Shown: positions 33,664-43,358, counted from the first letter of the stretch. The stretch is 64,000 nt of DNA from Lachnospiraceae bacterium GAM79 (GCA_003584705.1 AP018536.1:1426001-1490000), one strand, 5' to 3'. Numbers and translations: made by a program. The notes: generated by a model not told the origin, from the sequence alone.

Positions 33664-34344
33664 ATGAGGATCACAACCCAAATGCTGGCAAATTCCGCAG
33701 CAAAAAGCGGGATTCCCATTCAGAGAACGTCGCTCTTGGACATTATCAATAACAAGTCATCCCAGAACCTGCTGGGAACCATCGGGAAGAGCATGAACAC
33801 CACAAGTACCGGTGCCACGGACATTCTGAGGAAAAATAATTATGCAAAGCTGGAGGATCTGTCGGAGAAGTTGAGCCAATCTGCGTCAAAGCTTGCAGGC
33901 AGTGATAAGGATTCCATCTACGACAAGGCAAAAGAGAGCGGAGACACCACGGACATCCTGAGTGATGTGAACAAAATGGTGGAAGCGTACAATGCTACCA
34001 TGAAGCAGCTTAAGACCACCGGCGGAATCATGAATGAATTTTACCAGCAACAGTTAAAAAACATTCCAGCGGGCAGTAAAGAATCACTGGAAAGTATAGG
34101 AATCAGTCAGGCAAAGGACGGAAGCCTGATCGTGGACGAGAAAGTATTCCGGAATGCGGATGCGGATACCTTACAGAAGGTACTGGGAGGAGAGAATGGC
34201 ATCGCCTCCAAAATAGGATTTCTCGGTGAGCACATCAATAAGAATGCTTCCGAAAATGTGGTCAGCGCATCCAACCGGTATGGTTCCAATGGGGCAACCT
34301 ATATGGAAGTTTTTGAGGCTAACAAGTATAATTTCTTTGGGTAA
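33664..34344 (+). CDS. FliD-C-terminus-like protein of unknown function
   Basis: A 226-residue soluble protein. VNKMVEAYNATMKQLKTTGG, then a short variable part, then LESIGISQAKDGSLIVDEKV and ADADTLQKVLGGENGIASKI resemble the C-terminal part of the flagellar cap protein FliD (hook-associated protein 2), including its 'initial state' phrase. The N-terminus (MRITTQMLANSAAKSGIPIQ) is different and no flagellar gene is nearby. ATG 33664 follows AAAGGAGG at eight bases. It is the only gene downstream of the second LytTR repeat pair, so it is probably the effector of that circuit. Secretion or surface location is possible but no signal peptide is seen. Confidence 0.55.
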   Translation: MRITTQMLANSAAKSGIPIQRTSLLDIINNKSSQNLLGTIGKSMNTTSTGATDILRKNNYAKLEDLSEKLSQSASKLAGSDKDSIYDKAKESGDTTDILSDVNKMVEAYNATMKQLKTTGGIMNEFYQQQLKNIPAGSKESLESIGISQAKDGSLIVDEKVFRNADADTLQKVLGGENGIASKIGFLGEHINKNASENVVSASNRYGSNGATYMEVFEANKYNFFG

Positions 34345-34355
34345 GATTGTGTTGT

Positions 34356-34402
34356 AAAAAAGGCATTGTATTTCAAAAAAATTGAGATACAGTGCCTTTT
34401 TG
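34356..34402 (+). terminator. Terminator after the FliD-like gene
   Basis: AAAAAGGCA-TGTAT-TCAA pairs with TTGA-ATACA-TGCCTTTTT with two mismatched positions, leaving an A-rich loop. Confidence 0.8.
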
Positions 34403-34555
34403 CATATCTGAAATGGAGACCGAATTCTGGCATTAACATTTCTGCATCAATTCTAAAACATTTCTACAAAACTTCCGGGATACATAATATACAGGATAGG
34501 AAAATCGAAGTATAATAAATAAAAAAGTATAGGATACCTCGGAAAGGGATAACAA

Positions 34556-35485
34556 ATGAGAATATTAGAAATTATATTGCCGGTACTTGTCATGCTGGTT
34601 CTCGGTATGGCATGCAGAAAATTAAAGTTACTTACCAAAAGCGGAATAGATAATATGAAACTGCTGGTAACCAATATCATGCTTCCGGTGGCAATCTTTC
34701 ATGCACTGGCCACAGCGGATTACAGTGTGGAGACCTGGAAACTGGTGGGGATTATGTTCGTTATGCTGGTGGTATCTTTCGGAGTAGGATTTCTGTTGAA
34801 GCCGCTTATGAACGGAGAATACCGCAAGTACCTGCCGTTTATGGTCAGTGTATATGAGGGTGGCCTCATGGCGTATCCTTTGTATACCAGCCTGTGCGGG
34901 CAGGAAAATCTCTCACAGATCGCAGTACTGGATATTGCAGGACTTTTGTTTGGATTCAACATCTATATGGGGATGCTGGGACAGGTGGAAAACGGAGAGA
35001 AGATCAATGCAAAGAAACTATGTATGAGTGCATTCCACACACCGGCATTTATTGCAAGTGTGCTTGGAATCCTGGCAGGACTGTCCAAGGTGGTGATTTG
35101 CCTGATCGACAGTCCCTTCGGCGGTGCATATCTGGCGGTGGAAGGGATCCTTACCACATCCGTGACAGCAATCATTCTGATCGTTGTGGGATATAGCATG
35201 GAACTGACAAAGGAACTGATCCGGCCATGCCTGAAGACAATCCTGATGAGAGTTCTGCTACAGACACTTATGGCAATTGGAGTGCTGTGGGCAGTGCATT
35301 TGTGGATAGGAGATAACATGCTGTTGAATCTTGCCATTATTTCCTATATGTCGGCGCCGGCCACTTTCAGCATGCAGACTTTTCTGAAAAAGGAAGAGGG
35401 CAGTGCCTATGTATCAACAACCAATTCTATGTACTGTATGGTGTCGATTCTGGTATATATCATTCTGGCAGCAGTGGTTTATTAG
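34556..35485 (+). CDS. AEC-family (auxin efflux carrier-type) transporter
   Basis: A 309-residue membrane protein with about ten hydrophobic helices in two similar halves: ILEIILPVLVMLVLGMACRK, LVTNIMLPVAIFHALA, YEGGLMAYPLYTSLCG in the first and VLLQTLMAIGVLWAVHLW, ISYMSAPATFSMQTFL in the second. AEC carriers export small organic acids or auxin-like compounds; the substrate is unknown. A GGAAAGGG site precedes the ATG. A remnant of a LysR regulator lies downstream on the opposite strand, a pairing often seen with this family. Confidence 0.85.
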   Translation: MRILEIILPVLVMLVLGMACRKLKLLTKSGIDNMKLLVTNIMLPVAIFHALATADYSVETWKLVGIMFVMLVVSFGVGFLLKPLMNGEYRKYLPFMVSVYEGGLMAYPLYTSLCGQENLSQIAVLDIAGLLFGFNIYMGMLGQVENGEKINAKKLCMSAFHTPAFIASVLGILAGLSKVVICLIDSPFGGAYLAVEGILTTSVTAIILIVVGYSMELTKELIRPCLKTILMRVLLQTLMAIGVLWAVHLWIGDNMLLNLAIISYMSAPATFSMQTFLKKEEGSAYVSTTNSMYCMVSILVYIILAAVVY

Positions 35486-35732
35486 AAGTGTGAAAAAGGC
35501 AAGCGGTATCCTGCTGTCCGGTCTGGTTGATGACAAGAATGCAGGGGTTATTTTTTAAATCTTTGGTTTCCAGGGAACTTAATTTACTGAGTGGATTTTT
35601 GGAGGAAAGTTCAATATAAATTTTACTTTCTGCCAGCACTTCATTATTATACGCATCCGAAAAATCTCTTCTCTGGTTGTTGATGGCAAGATCAACAGCG
35701 TCATTTTTCCATAGCATGATACAATTCTTCAT
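35460..35732 (-). pseudogene. Remnant of a LysR-type regulator (substrate-binding domain)
   Basis: A 90-codon frame, convergent with the AEC gene and overlapping its end. IYIELSSKNPLSKLSSLETK and DLKNNPCILVINQTGQQ resemble the effector-binding domain of LysR regulators. The helix-turn-helix part and the rest of the domain are missing, so it is a fragment. It probably once controlled the AEC transporter. Confidence 0.5.
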
Positions 35733-35790
35733 GACTTCCCACCATAATTTTTACTTCTATGGTAGGATATTAATAACTTAATCTCTTGAT

Positions 35791-35837
35791 AAATAAGTGG
35801 TCGTTTACTATAGTAAAAAGTAATCAGTCACTTATTT
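35791..35837. promoter_or_regulatory. Nested inverted repeat upstream of the beta-helix gene
   Basis: AAATAAGTG (35791) pairs with CACTTATTT (35829). Between them is the perfect palindrome TTTACTATAGTAAA (35804-35817). The spot, 26 bases before the ATG region, suggests an operator or a leader hairpin. Which of the two cannot be told. Confidence 0.45.
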
Positions 35838-35862
35838 TATTCTGAGGAAGGGAAAAACATTT

Positions 35863-38313
35863 ATGATAAAACCTGACCCCGATTCCTGTCATCTCCTGCT
35901 GGACAGCAGGCTTGCGAACGAGGAAGTACAGAAAAATCCATACACTTACAATAACATCAGAGAAGTCCTGTCGGATGGAGCACTAAACGCAGCAACTGTG
36001 GAACACCCGGTGACGGTCTACATTGCTCCCGGCATCTATTGGCTGGAGGATCCGCAGTCGGAGGCGGTGATCGTAAGGGAGGATCCGAAGGATCTTTACC
36101 CTTACGGATGCAAGGTAAACTGCGCAAATCTGAAATTGGTGGGGCTGTCGGAGAACCCGGAGGATGTGGTGATTGCCGCCAACCGGGGGAACGACCATGG
36201 AGCGAAGGGGAATTATACTCTGTTCCATTTTTCCGGGGAACAATTGGAGATGGAAAACCTGACTCTGGGGAATTATTGCTGTGTGGATCTGGATTATGCA
36301 TTGGATCCTGCGCAGTCTGTGAAAAAGAGGACAGAAGTCATTACGCAGGCACAGCTGGCGGATACGAATGCCGATAAGTTCCATGCGAAGAATTGCCGGT
36401 TTGTCAGTCGTCTGAACCTGTATCCCGTATGTGGCGCGGGCAGAAGCCTGTATGAACATTGTCATTTTGAACAGACGGACGATGCTCTGAATGGAAATGC
36501 AGTGTACCTGGACTGTGAGTTTGATTTTTACAGCGGAATGCCGATCTATCAGGCTTCCGGTACGGGAGCGGTATTCTTAAACTGTACATTTCATTGTAAA
36601 TATCCACAGGATGGGGAGACTCACGCACAGTATTTTACAAAAGTCGGAGGACAGATCGCACTGATCGACAGCAGCTTCGCAGGTCTGCCGGACACCAAAG
36701 TTGCGGTCTTGTGGACGAAATATCCTTCCGTAGCATTGAAGTGCTATCAGGCGAATGTGACATATCCGGAAGGCCGGTTTACGCCTCCGGAGGTTGCGGA
36801 TTCCCATACGGTGGACATTGACGAAAAGATGCTGGCAGAGGCCTACTATATCCGTAAGGATGGAGAAACGATCTACAATGTCTATAATCTTCTGGGCGGG
36901 AAAGACGACTGGGACCCGTTGGGGAACGGAGAAGTGATCCGCTTTGCCGGAAAAACAGATATTCCTACACAGCTTCTGCTGGAGTCAGAGGCTTTTGAAC
37001 TGGAAGCAGGCGGATCTTCCATAAATATAAAGGGAAAATGCCTGACCTTTGATGGGCGTGAGAGGAAGTGTGAGATACATTTTAAAATAGAAGGAGACAG
37101 TGCAGACTCCATAGAAATACAGCGTGTGTCGGAGGGGAGCTGTCTGCTGCAACTGAAAGACAGTAATATAGACCATGAGACGGAAGTAGTACTCACGGCG
37201 CAGACCAAAGAGGGATTGCAGACCGGTGCGTATGTCAGAATTCATCCCCGGAAAGTGGCGGCACCAAGGCTTACGGGCAATCCGGTGATCTGTCTTGAAG
37301 GCAAAATGCTGCGGCTGTCTTATGATTTTACGGAAGCGGAGAATGACTGCTCGGATATTATCTGGTATCGAAGTAGAAACATTCGGGTAGAGGACAAAAT
37401 CGTGACGGCAATCTCCCAACCGGATCAGCCGGAGAAAGTTTATGCCCTCACCGGAGATGATGTGGGATATTATATTTTTGCACAGATAAGACCCAGAACG
37501 AATCGCAGCGAATACGGGGAAGCAGTGCAGTGCTTTTATGAAAAAGCTATTTCGCCGGAAGATGTGGAAACAGACAGGATCTGGACAGATTTTCATAACC
37601 TTCCTCTTTACAGCCATGCCGGAAACGAAAAAGGTGTATGGAATTTTGATGCGAAGCGTCCGGCGGATACCTGTGATTTTGAAAAGTGGGACCGGGAAAA
37701 GACGCAGGTCTCCTGGCACTACGGTGCAACAGGGGACGGCAGTAAGGGCGAAGGGCTCTATCAGGGAATGCAGGGGGCCAGGATCCGCTATACGCCGACC
37801 ACGGCACCGGAGATGGGAACGGAAACCAAACGGAATATGGAAGTCCTGTTGGAAGCCGATCCGGCAAAGTCTGCCGGACAGGGTTTTGGCAGCGCCGGAC
37901 AGTATCTGGATGTCTGCATCAAGACGGACACGGACACTCTGGACGGTTATGGACTTCGGATCATCCGTACGGCGGCCCATTCCGATGCGGTATCCATGTA
38001 TCTGATACAGTATGTGCGTGGACAGGCGCAGTGCATTTCCCGCGAGGTCGTGACAAACTGCTTTGTAACGGGATGCAGAATTTGGGTGCGGTATGAGAAC
38101 GGAATATTATCGGCAAAAGCATGGACGGTTACGGAACCTACGGTGGTACAGCAGGAAAGGGGCTATGCCCGGGGAGTGGAGCTTACGGCAGAAGTAGGCA
38201 GAAGAGAAAATGCCGAAAACACCGGACTACTGATCTGGCACACCGGATCGTTGGGAACGGAGAACTGGAGAAATACCACGATGTTACATGGCGTAAGCAT
38301 TCTTTATTTTTAA
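35863..38313 (+). CDS. Large cytoplasmic right-handed beta-helix protein (pectinesterase/pectate-lyase-like)
   Basis: An 816-residue protein without signal peptide or membrane segment. Residues 20-330 are a right-handed beta-helix: YNNIREVLSDG, VTVYIAPGIYWLEDP, then rungs such as LEMENLTLGNYC, FHAKNCRFVSRL, VYLDCEFDFYSG and AVFLNCTFHCK. The opening resembles carbohydrate esterase family 8 and related pectin-active folds, but I do not see a complete set of their catalytic residues. Residues 330-560 form Ig-like strands, and 560-816 a jelly-roll-like domain. A role in breaking down imported plant or host oligosaccharides is plausible but unproven. GAGGAAGGG precedes the ATG. Confidence 0.62.
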   Translation: MIKPDPDSCHLLLDSRLANEEVQKNPYTYNNIREVLSDGALNAATVEHPVTVYIAPGIYWLEDPQSEAVIVREDPKDLYPYGCKVNCANLKLVGLSENPEDVVIAANRGNDHGAKGNYTLFHFSGEQLEMENLTLGNYCCVDLDYALDPAQSVKKRTEVITQAQLADTNADKFHAKNCRFVSRLNLYPVCGAGRSLYEHCHFEQTDDALNGNAVYLDCEFDFYSGMPIYQASGTGAVFLNCTFHCKYPQDGETHAQYFTKVGGQIALIDSSFAGLPDTKVAVLWTKYPSVALKCYQANVTYPEGRFTPPEVADSHTVDIDEKMLAEAYYIRKDGETIYNVYNLLGGKDDWDPLGNGEVIRFAGKTDIPTQLLLESEAFELEAGGSSINIKGKCLTFDGRERKCEIHFKIEGDSADSIEIQRVSEGSCLLQLKDSNIDHETEVVLTAQTKEGLQTGAYVRIHPRKVAAPRLTGNPVICLEGKMLRLSYDFTEAENDCSDIIWYRSRNIRVEDKIVTAISQPDQPEKVYALTGDDVGYYIFAQIRPRTNRSEYGEAVQCFYEKAISPEDVETDRIWTDFHNLPLYSHAGNEKGVWNFDAKRPADTCDFEKWDREKTQVSWHYGATGDGSKGEGLYQGMQGARIRYTPTTAPEMGTETKRNMEVLLEADPAKSAGQGFGSAGQYLDVCIKTDTDTLDGYGLRIIRTAAHSDAVSMYLIQYVRGQAQCISREVVTNCFVTGCRIWVRYENGILSAKAWTVTEPTVVQQERGYARGVELTAEVGRRENAENTGLLIWHTGSLGTENWRNTTMLHGVSILYF

Positions 38314-38332
38314 AAATTTCAGACAAAATGTG

Positions 38333-38473
38333 GTGAGAAAACACAGGAGGAAGGGCGGTAGGATTACCGGAGCTGCTTTTCAGGCGCATTCGGATGTGAA
38401 TACTGTAGTGAAATATAAGGAGACTGCAATTAAAGCTGGAAAGATGTCTGGAAATTTTTCTGGAAAAAGTTAA
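38333..38473 (+). pseudogene. Possible gene remnant (46 codons)
   Basis: A GTG-started frame just after the beta-helix gene, with GRITGAAFQAHSDVNTVVKY and a serine/glycine tail, looks protein-like but has no ribosome site and no recognised family. It may be the degraded end of a lost gene. The rest of 38314-38690 holds an inverted repeat and no other gene. Confidence 0.2.
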
Positions 38474-38498
38474 AATTTCCCGTTTCAAAGTGTAAGTA

Positions 38499-38580
38499 TT
38501 TGATGTAAAATTAACCCCAGGGAGTCCTCTTTCTTTTTGTTTAGTATGGTTTTGTTGTGGTGACTTAATTTTACATCAAA
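38499..38580. repeat. 82-bp unit bounded by a perfect 16-bp inverted repeat
   Basis: TTTGATGTAAAATTAA at 38499-38514 and its exact complement at 38565-38580 enclose 50 bases that encode nothing. Such a size and shape suits a miniature mobile element or a long-loop regulatory site. Direct flanking duplications are not obvious. Confidence 0.5.
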
Positions 38581-38691
38581 AAGGAATAGGATTCCTTATA
38601 TTTTGGGCACTTTTTGAAAGTTGTTTATAATAGTATCTGAAAAAACAGGCAGTTGTGGATAAAACTGCGGAAACTCAAGAATGTCGAAGTG

Positions 38692-38720
38692 TTGTGGATC
38701 CTGATAAAATATGCTATGAT
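38692..38720 (+). promoter_or_regulatory. Promoter of the chemoreceptor gene
   Basis: TTGTGG and TATGAT are 17 bases apart, about 100 bases before the ATG. A second candidate upstream, TTGGGC at 38603 and TATAAT at 38626, also has a 17-base spacer. Confidence 0.5.
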
Positions 38721-38820
38721 ATTTTTCAATTAGATCAACTTGCGGATGTTTCATCATGCCCGTACGGGGATGGGTAACAGCAGGAAAAAGTTTATATCAG
38801 AAAACGAGGAGGGTGCTGAA

Positions 38821-40482
38821 ATGAAGAAGAAAATGGGGTATTTGCAGGTGATTTTAATGATCGGCTGCATTCCGATGCTTGCAACGATGGTTGCTCTGAC
38901 TGTATATGCATCGGGCAAAATGAAAGATGAACTGGTCGACAGTACCTATCTGCGGCTGAAAGCATGTGCTACATCAGTGGAGCAGTATTTCACATGGGAT
39001 ATCCGTGAGGATATTCTGGAAAAGGATGATATCAGTTATCAGTTTATAGATTCTTTGCAGGATGAGCATATTGAACAGACGCTTTTCATGGAGGATGAGA
39101 GATTTATTACTTCCATTGTGGACAAGGATGGGAACAGGGCAGAAGGAACCAAGGCTGATCCACAGATATGGGAGACGGTCAGAGCCGGTAACGATTATGA
39201 AACTGATGGAGTAGAGATTCAGGGAGAAGAATATTATGTCTATTATATGCCGGTATGTTCCGATGACGGAGAGATTCTGGGAATGGCTTTTGCCGGAGAA
39301 CGGGAGAGCATAGTTCAGGATGCAATATCCGACATGTTAAGAAGTCTGGTTCTGCGCTCAGTATGTCTGAATGTTCTTTTTATTGCTGTCATGGTTTATC
39401 TGTCATTCAAAATACGAAAACCATTACTGACGACCGCAGAATATATTGACCAAATTGCCAATGGTAATCTGTCAGGCAATCTTGAAGTGAAATCTGTGAT
39501 CCGTGAAGTGACCACTCTGATCCGGGCATCTGTCAGCATGAGGGATAAATTGAACAGTATTGTCACCGAGGTGGATGGACATGCTGCACAATTGGATAGC
39601 AGCATGGAATTATTAAATACATTGGCATCTGCAAGCAGTAAGGGAACCAACCAGATCAGACAGGCAGTGGACGAGCTGGCCGCAACCGCTACATCACTGG
39701 CAGAGAATGTACAGACTGTTAATTCCAGAATGTTGGAGATGGGGGACAATGTTAATGCGATCCATTCGGAGACAGTAACATTGAATGAGAATTCCAATAA
39801 AATGGATCGTGCCAATCGTAATGCTTCAGAATCCATGAATCTGGTGCTGGAAAGCTCGCATACCTCTTCGGACATTATTACTGAGATGATCGTACAGGTA
39901 AAGGCAACCAATGAGGCCATTGCATCCATTAGTAAAGCAGTGGAACTGATTTCTGATATTACCGCACAGACGAATCTATTGTCATTGAATGCTTCCATTG
40001 AAGCAGCGAGGGCAGGACAGGCAGGCAAAGGCTTCGCTGTGGTCGCTACAGAGATCAAACAGCTCGCCGAACAGAGCAGCCAGAGTGCGGATACGATCAA
40101 GAAAATTGCTGATGATATTCTCGAAAAATCTAATAAATCTGTAGAGTTAACTGAACGGATGCGTGCACTGGCAGAAAAAGAGCAGGCAGACATCGGAGGT
40201 GCCAAGAATGGTTTTGATGCTCTGAGCCAGATTATTGAGGCTAATGTTACGACAGCGGGAATTATTGCGGAAAAAACGAAGAATCTGGAGGAATTGAAAC
40301 AGACTATTATAAATAGTATAACAGAACTGAGTGCGATCAGTGAAGAGAATGCAGCCAGCAACGAGGAAGTAACGGCAAACGTATCTGATATCGCAGAAGC
40401 AGTTAACAAAATTTCGGACGATACAGGAACAATTAAAAAGGTATCCACGGATCTGGAAGAGTTGATGCAGTATTTTAAGTAG
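38821..40482 (+). CDS. Methyl-accepting chemotaxis protein
   Basis: A 553-residue receptor. TM1 lies near residues 8-30 ([20 protein letters not shown]), then a roughly 150-residue extracellular sensor with a single-Cache look ([20 protein letters not shown]), TM2 near 190-210, HAMP, methylation helices and the signalling hairpin tip [20 protein letters not shown] with [19 protein letters not shown]. It binds a ligand outside and controls CheA inside. ATG 38821 follows GAGGAGGG; the frame is open further upstream but without similarity. No che genes are in the window, so its partners are elsewhere. Confidence 0.93.
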   Translation: MKKKMGYLQVILMIGCIPMLATMVALTVYASGKMKDELVDSTYLRLKACATSVEQYFTWDIREDILEKDDISYQFIDSLQDEHIEQTLFMEDERFITSIVDKDGNRAEGTKADPQIWETVRAGNDYETDGVEIQGEEYYVYYMPVCSDDGEILGMAFAGERESIVQDAISDMLRSLVLRSVCLNVLFIAVMVYLSFKIRKPLLTTAEYIDQIANGNLSGNLEVKSVIREVTTLIRASVSMRDKLNSIVTEVDGHAAQLDSSMELLNTLASASSKGTNQIRQAVDELAATATSLAENVQTVNSRMLEMGDNVNAIHSETVTLNENSNKMDRANRNASESMNLVLESSHTSSDIITEMIVQVKATNEAIASISKAVELISDITAQTNLLSLNASIEAARAGQAGKGFAVVATEIKQLAEQSSQSADTIKKIADDILEKSNKSVELTERMRALAEKEQADIGGAKNGFDALSQIIEANVTTAGIIAEKTKNLEELKQTIINSITELSAISEENAASNEEVTANVSDIAEAVNKISDDTGTIKKVSTDLEELMQYFK

Positions 40483-40583
40483 TTTGAGATATTTGGAGAC
40501 ATTCGTGGACGGGTGCTGCTTTATGTGCTATTATGCAGAATGTCATCAGAAAACAGTAATTGTAGGAAGTAACAGGGATTATA

Positions 40584-41825
40584 ATGAAAAAAAGAATGTT
40601 TATGGCACTGGCGGTCGCTCTCACCGGAGTCAGTATGGTGGTGGCAGCAGGAAACGGAGAACTGAAAATACAGAGTGAAACCTCGGTACAGAAAGTACAT
40701 GCGGCAGAAATACATCAGATCGGTGTCGAGCCGATCCCGGCTACCGGACAGATTACCATAGAGGATCTGCTGGCGGTACAGGGTGGCGAGACGGAAGATC
40801 CCAGAGCACTGGAAGGGGTGTCGGATCCGGAGGATGTTCCGGTAGACGAAGCTTCCGTAGAGGATACGAACGCAGATGAGTATGCATCGTTAGCGATCGC
40901 CAATGTGACGAATTACGTCAATGTCCGGACAGAACCGAACACGGACAGTACCGTAGTGGGCAAAATCTATGACGGAGCGGTGGCACAGATCCTGGATGTG
41001 GCAGGAGAGGATCAGGACTGGTTCCGGATCATCTCCGGTAATGTGGAGGGCTATATCAAGGCAGAGTTTTTTATTTACGGAGATGCAGCAGCTGAGGTTG
41101 TAGACAATTATGTGACCAGATATGCTGTGGTTATCGCAGACCGTCTGAATGTGAGACAGGATCCTGCCACAGATGCAAAAAGAATTGGTTACATTGACAA
41201 TGGAGAAAAGGTAAAAATTCTGGAGAATGACGGAGACTGGCTGAAGGTACAGTACACCGACAGCAAGGAAGGCTATGTCTCTGCGGAATATGTTACGATC
41301 TCGGAAGAATTTATCTATGCGAAGACAATAGAAGAGGAACAGGCGGAAATTGCCGCACAGAAGGCATTGCAGGCAAGAGAACAGACTGCCGAGCAGGATG
41401 CCCCGGAGGTGATCACGAACATCACACTTCCCACTACAACCTATACCTCAAATGCGGAGCTCAGACAGGGAATCATTGAGTATGCCATGCAGTATCTGGG
41501 CAACCGGTATGTACACGGAGGTTCCAGCCTGTCGGGAGGAACGGACTGCTCGGGATTTACCTGCTTTATCTATGCGGAGTTCGGATATTCTATCAGCCGT
41601 ACACCGGGAGGACAGTATTCCGGTGCCGGACGCAGTATCAGTTCTGAAGAACTTCAGCCAGGAGATATTGTATGTTATAGTTCCAATGGAGGGAAGAGCT
41701 GTACCCATGTAGGACTGTATATCGGTGACGGACAGATCATCCATTCCGCCAATTCACGGAAAGGTGTCATTATCAGTGCTGTGGACTACAGTCCCATCAT
41801 CGGTATGCGAAACGTTATTGATTAA
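40584..41825 (+). CDS. Secreted NlpC/P60 peptidoglycan hydrolase with two SH3b domains
   Basis: A 413-residue protein. It has an N-terminal signal peptide (MKKRMFMALAVALTGVSMVV) and an acidic linker. Two bacterial SH3 domains follow (NYVNVRTEPNTDSTVVGKIY at about 110-170, DRLNVRQDPATDAKRIGYI at about 185-245), then a short coiled coil. The C-terminal NlpC/P60 domain has the catalytic cysteine in GGTDCSGFTCFIYAEFG and histidine in CTHVGLYIGDGQIIHSAN. It cleaves peptide stems in the cell wall, with SH3b domains binding the wall. It ends 11 bases into the convergent CapA gene. Confidence 0.93.
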   Translation: MKKRMFMALAVALTGVSMVVAAGNGELKIQSETSVQKVHAAEIHQIGVEPIPATGQITIEDLLAVQGGETEDPRALEGVSDPEDVPVDEASVEDTNADEYASLAIANVTNYVNVRTEPNTDSTVVGKIYDGAVAQILDVAGEDQDWFRIISGNVEGYIKAEFFIYGDAAAEVVDNYVTRYAVVIADRLNVRQDPATDAKRIGYIDNGEKVKILENDGDWLKVQYTDSKEGYVSAEYVTISEEFIYAKTIEEEQAEIAAQKALQAREQTAEQDAPEVITNITLPTTTYTSNAELRQGIIEYAMQYLGNRYVHGGSSLSGGTDCSGFTCFIYAEFGYSISRTPGGQYSGAGRSISSEELQPGDIVCYSSNGGKSCTHVGLYIGDGQIIHSANSRKGVIISAVDYSPIIGMRNVID

Positions 41826-43134
41826 TAGAATCGGTTTTGAAATTATGGAGCGCCTGATCTTTGGTGAGTACGAAATCACCGAGGATCTCGTCGCTCCATT
41901 TTTGCAGGTCTTCCAGATGAAGGACCACACCGGCATAATTGCGGATGCCGTGGGAGGCCGCCAGCTCTTCGGTATATTCTTCCAGCAGATAGACATTTTC
42001 AAACCGTACCGGTCCGGAGGTGTACTGACAGACCAGCGGGATCACACCGGTGGTCTTCCGCTCGATGGAGACACCGTCCTCTGCAACGTGAAAAGTCAGC
42101 CAGGCCATACCCTCTAACATGCTGAGAGCATTTTTCTGGGTGGACACATAATTGCCCAGCGAATAATAGCACAGAGACTCATTGCCGTTTTCTGCGGTGA
42201 TCCATTCCACAGGCTCTACCACATGGGGATGGGTTCCGATAATGACATCGGCACCGGCTTCTGTCATCTCCAGTGCCCATTTTTCCTGATAGCTTGAGAT
42301 TTTGGAGGAATACTCAGTCCCCCAGTGAGGACAGACGATGACGATATCTGCCAGTTCTTTTGCCCGGGAGATATCCTCTAAGACCTGCGGGTTCAGCGTG
42401 GTGAAGTCCATCTGTCCGTTTTTCTCATTTACGGCACACAGAAGATTCAGATGCCCCAGCAGATCTAAGGGGAGTGTCTCGGTATTGGCACCGTAGGTAT
42501 AATTTAAGATGGCGAAAGTGACATCATCGATGGTAAGTAACGGAATGTCATCTGCCTGTGAAGCGTCTTCGTGAATACCGGTTACCACTACCTCCGGGTG
42601 CTTGTTTTTCCAGAAATCCGCACAGTACAACAGGCCGTCCAGCTTCTGATCCGCGGTATGATTGGATGCCTGCAGGACCACGTTGAATCCGACATCCGCA
42701 ATCGCATCCCCAACTTCGGTAGGAGAATTAAAATAGGGAAAACCGGAAAATCCCCGGGAATTGCCGCCCATGACAGTTTCCTGATTGATGATCCGGATGT
42801 CTGCCGCGTTTAAGAAGGGTGAAATCCCCTGAAACAGCATGGAGAAATCATAAGTTCCGTCCTCCTGTTTTCCACTGGCCACGATTCCCAGATGCATCAG
42901 GTTGTCCCCGACAGCCATGAGCGTAATGTCATGCTCCGGGAAGGGAGTGGGGGTCGGCTCCGGAGTAGGGACGGGAACCGGTGTGGCAGAAGGCGGTGCA
43001 GGGGTCTGTGGAACGACAACAACATCGCTGCCTGCAGCAGTTTCTTCCAGAAAGTAATAGCCGCCCATGCTCGCCAGTAACAGTAACGGAACGAGAACCA
43101 ACAGCAGATAGAAACGTGAAATCGGTTTTTTCAT
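41815..43134 (-). CDS. CapA-family metallophosphatase-like surface protein
   Basis: A 439-residue protein with one N-terminal membrane anchor (FYLLLVLVPLLLLASMGGYY), then a proline/threonine-rich spacer (PTPEPTPTPFPE) and a CapA/PGA_cap domain: LMAVGDNLMHLG, LQASNHTADQKLDG, VICPHWGTEYSSK and DVIIGTHPHVVEPVEW, the metal-binding signature of the calcineurin-like fold. CapA helps make or export poly-gamma-glutamate in Bacillus, but most gut Clostridia homologs are single genes of unknown role. GGAGAACAAAAG precedes the ATG on the minus strand. It is convergent with the NlpC/P60 gene and divergent from the ABC transporter. Confidence 0.88.
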   Translation of the reverse strand: MKKPISRFYLLLVLVPLLLLASMGGYYFLEETAAGSDVVVVPQTPAPPSATPVPVPTPEPTPTPFPEHDITLMAVGDNLMHLGIVASGKQEDGTYDFSMLFQGISPFLNAADIRIINQETVMGGNSRGFSGFPYFNSPTEVGDAIADVGFNVVLQASNHTADQKLDGLLYCADFWKNKHPEVVVTGIHEDASQADDIPLLTIDDVTFAILNYTYGANTETLPLDLLGHLNLLCAVNEKNGQMDFTTLNPQVLEDISRAKELADIVIVCPHWGTEYSSKISSYQEKWALEMTEAGADVIIGTHPHVVEPVEWITAENGNESLCYYSLGNYVSTQKNALSMLEGMAWLTFHVAEDGVSIERKTTGVIPLVCQYTSGPVRFENVYLLEEYTEELAASHGIRNYAGVVLHLEDLQKWSDEILGDFVLTKDQALHNFKTDSINQ

Positions 43135-43272
43135 ATATTATTCTTTTGTTCTCCTTTATTATCTCTTACGGAATTCCGGTTACAAGGTCTGTTTACAATC
43201 AAAAGTAACAATAATATTATAGCATTGATTTTATTTTTTCGCAAAAAGTAGAAACAAATTACTGTTTTCCTA

Positions 43273-43301
43273 TTGACATAGTATGAAATAGGAGATATAA
43301 T
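43273..43301 (+). promoter_or_regulatory. Strong promoter of the amino-acid ABC operon, with overlapping inverted repeat
   Basis: Perfect TTGACA and TATAAT are spaced by 17 bases. TCCTAT just before the -35 mirrors ATAGGA just before the -10, which could be an operator. Confidence 0.8.
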
Positions 43302-43358
43302 CCTACCCATAAGTTGATTCGATACTTAAATGAGACATCGAAGAGGAGGAAAAGGATT

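Noticed and set aside
39396..40502. 368-codon open frame on the minus strand inside the chemoreceptor gene
   Set aside because: The serine/alanine-rich product is the antisense of coiled-coil helices in the MCP.
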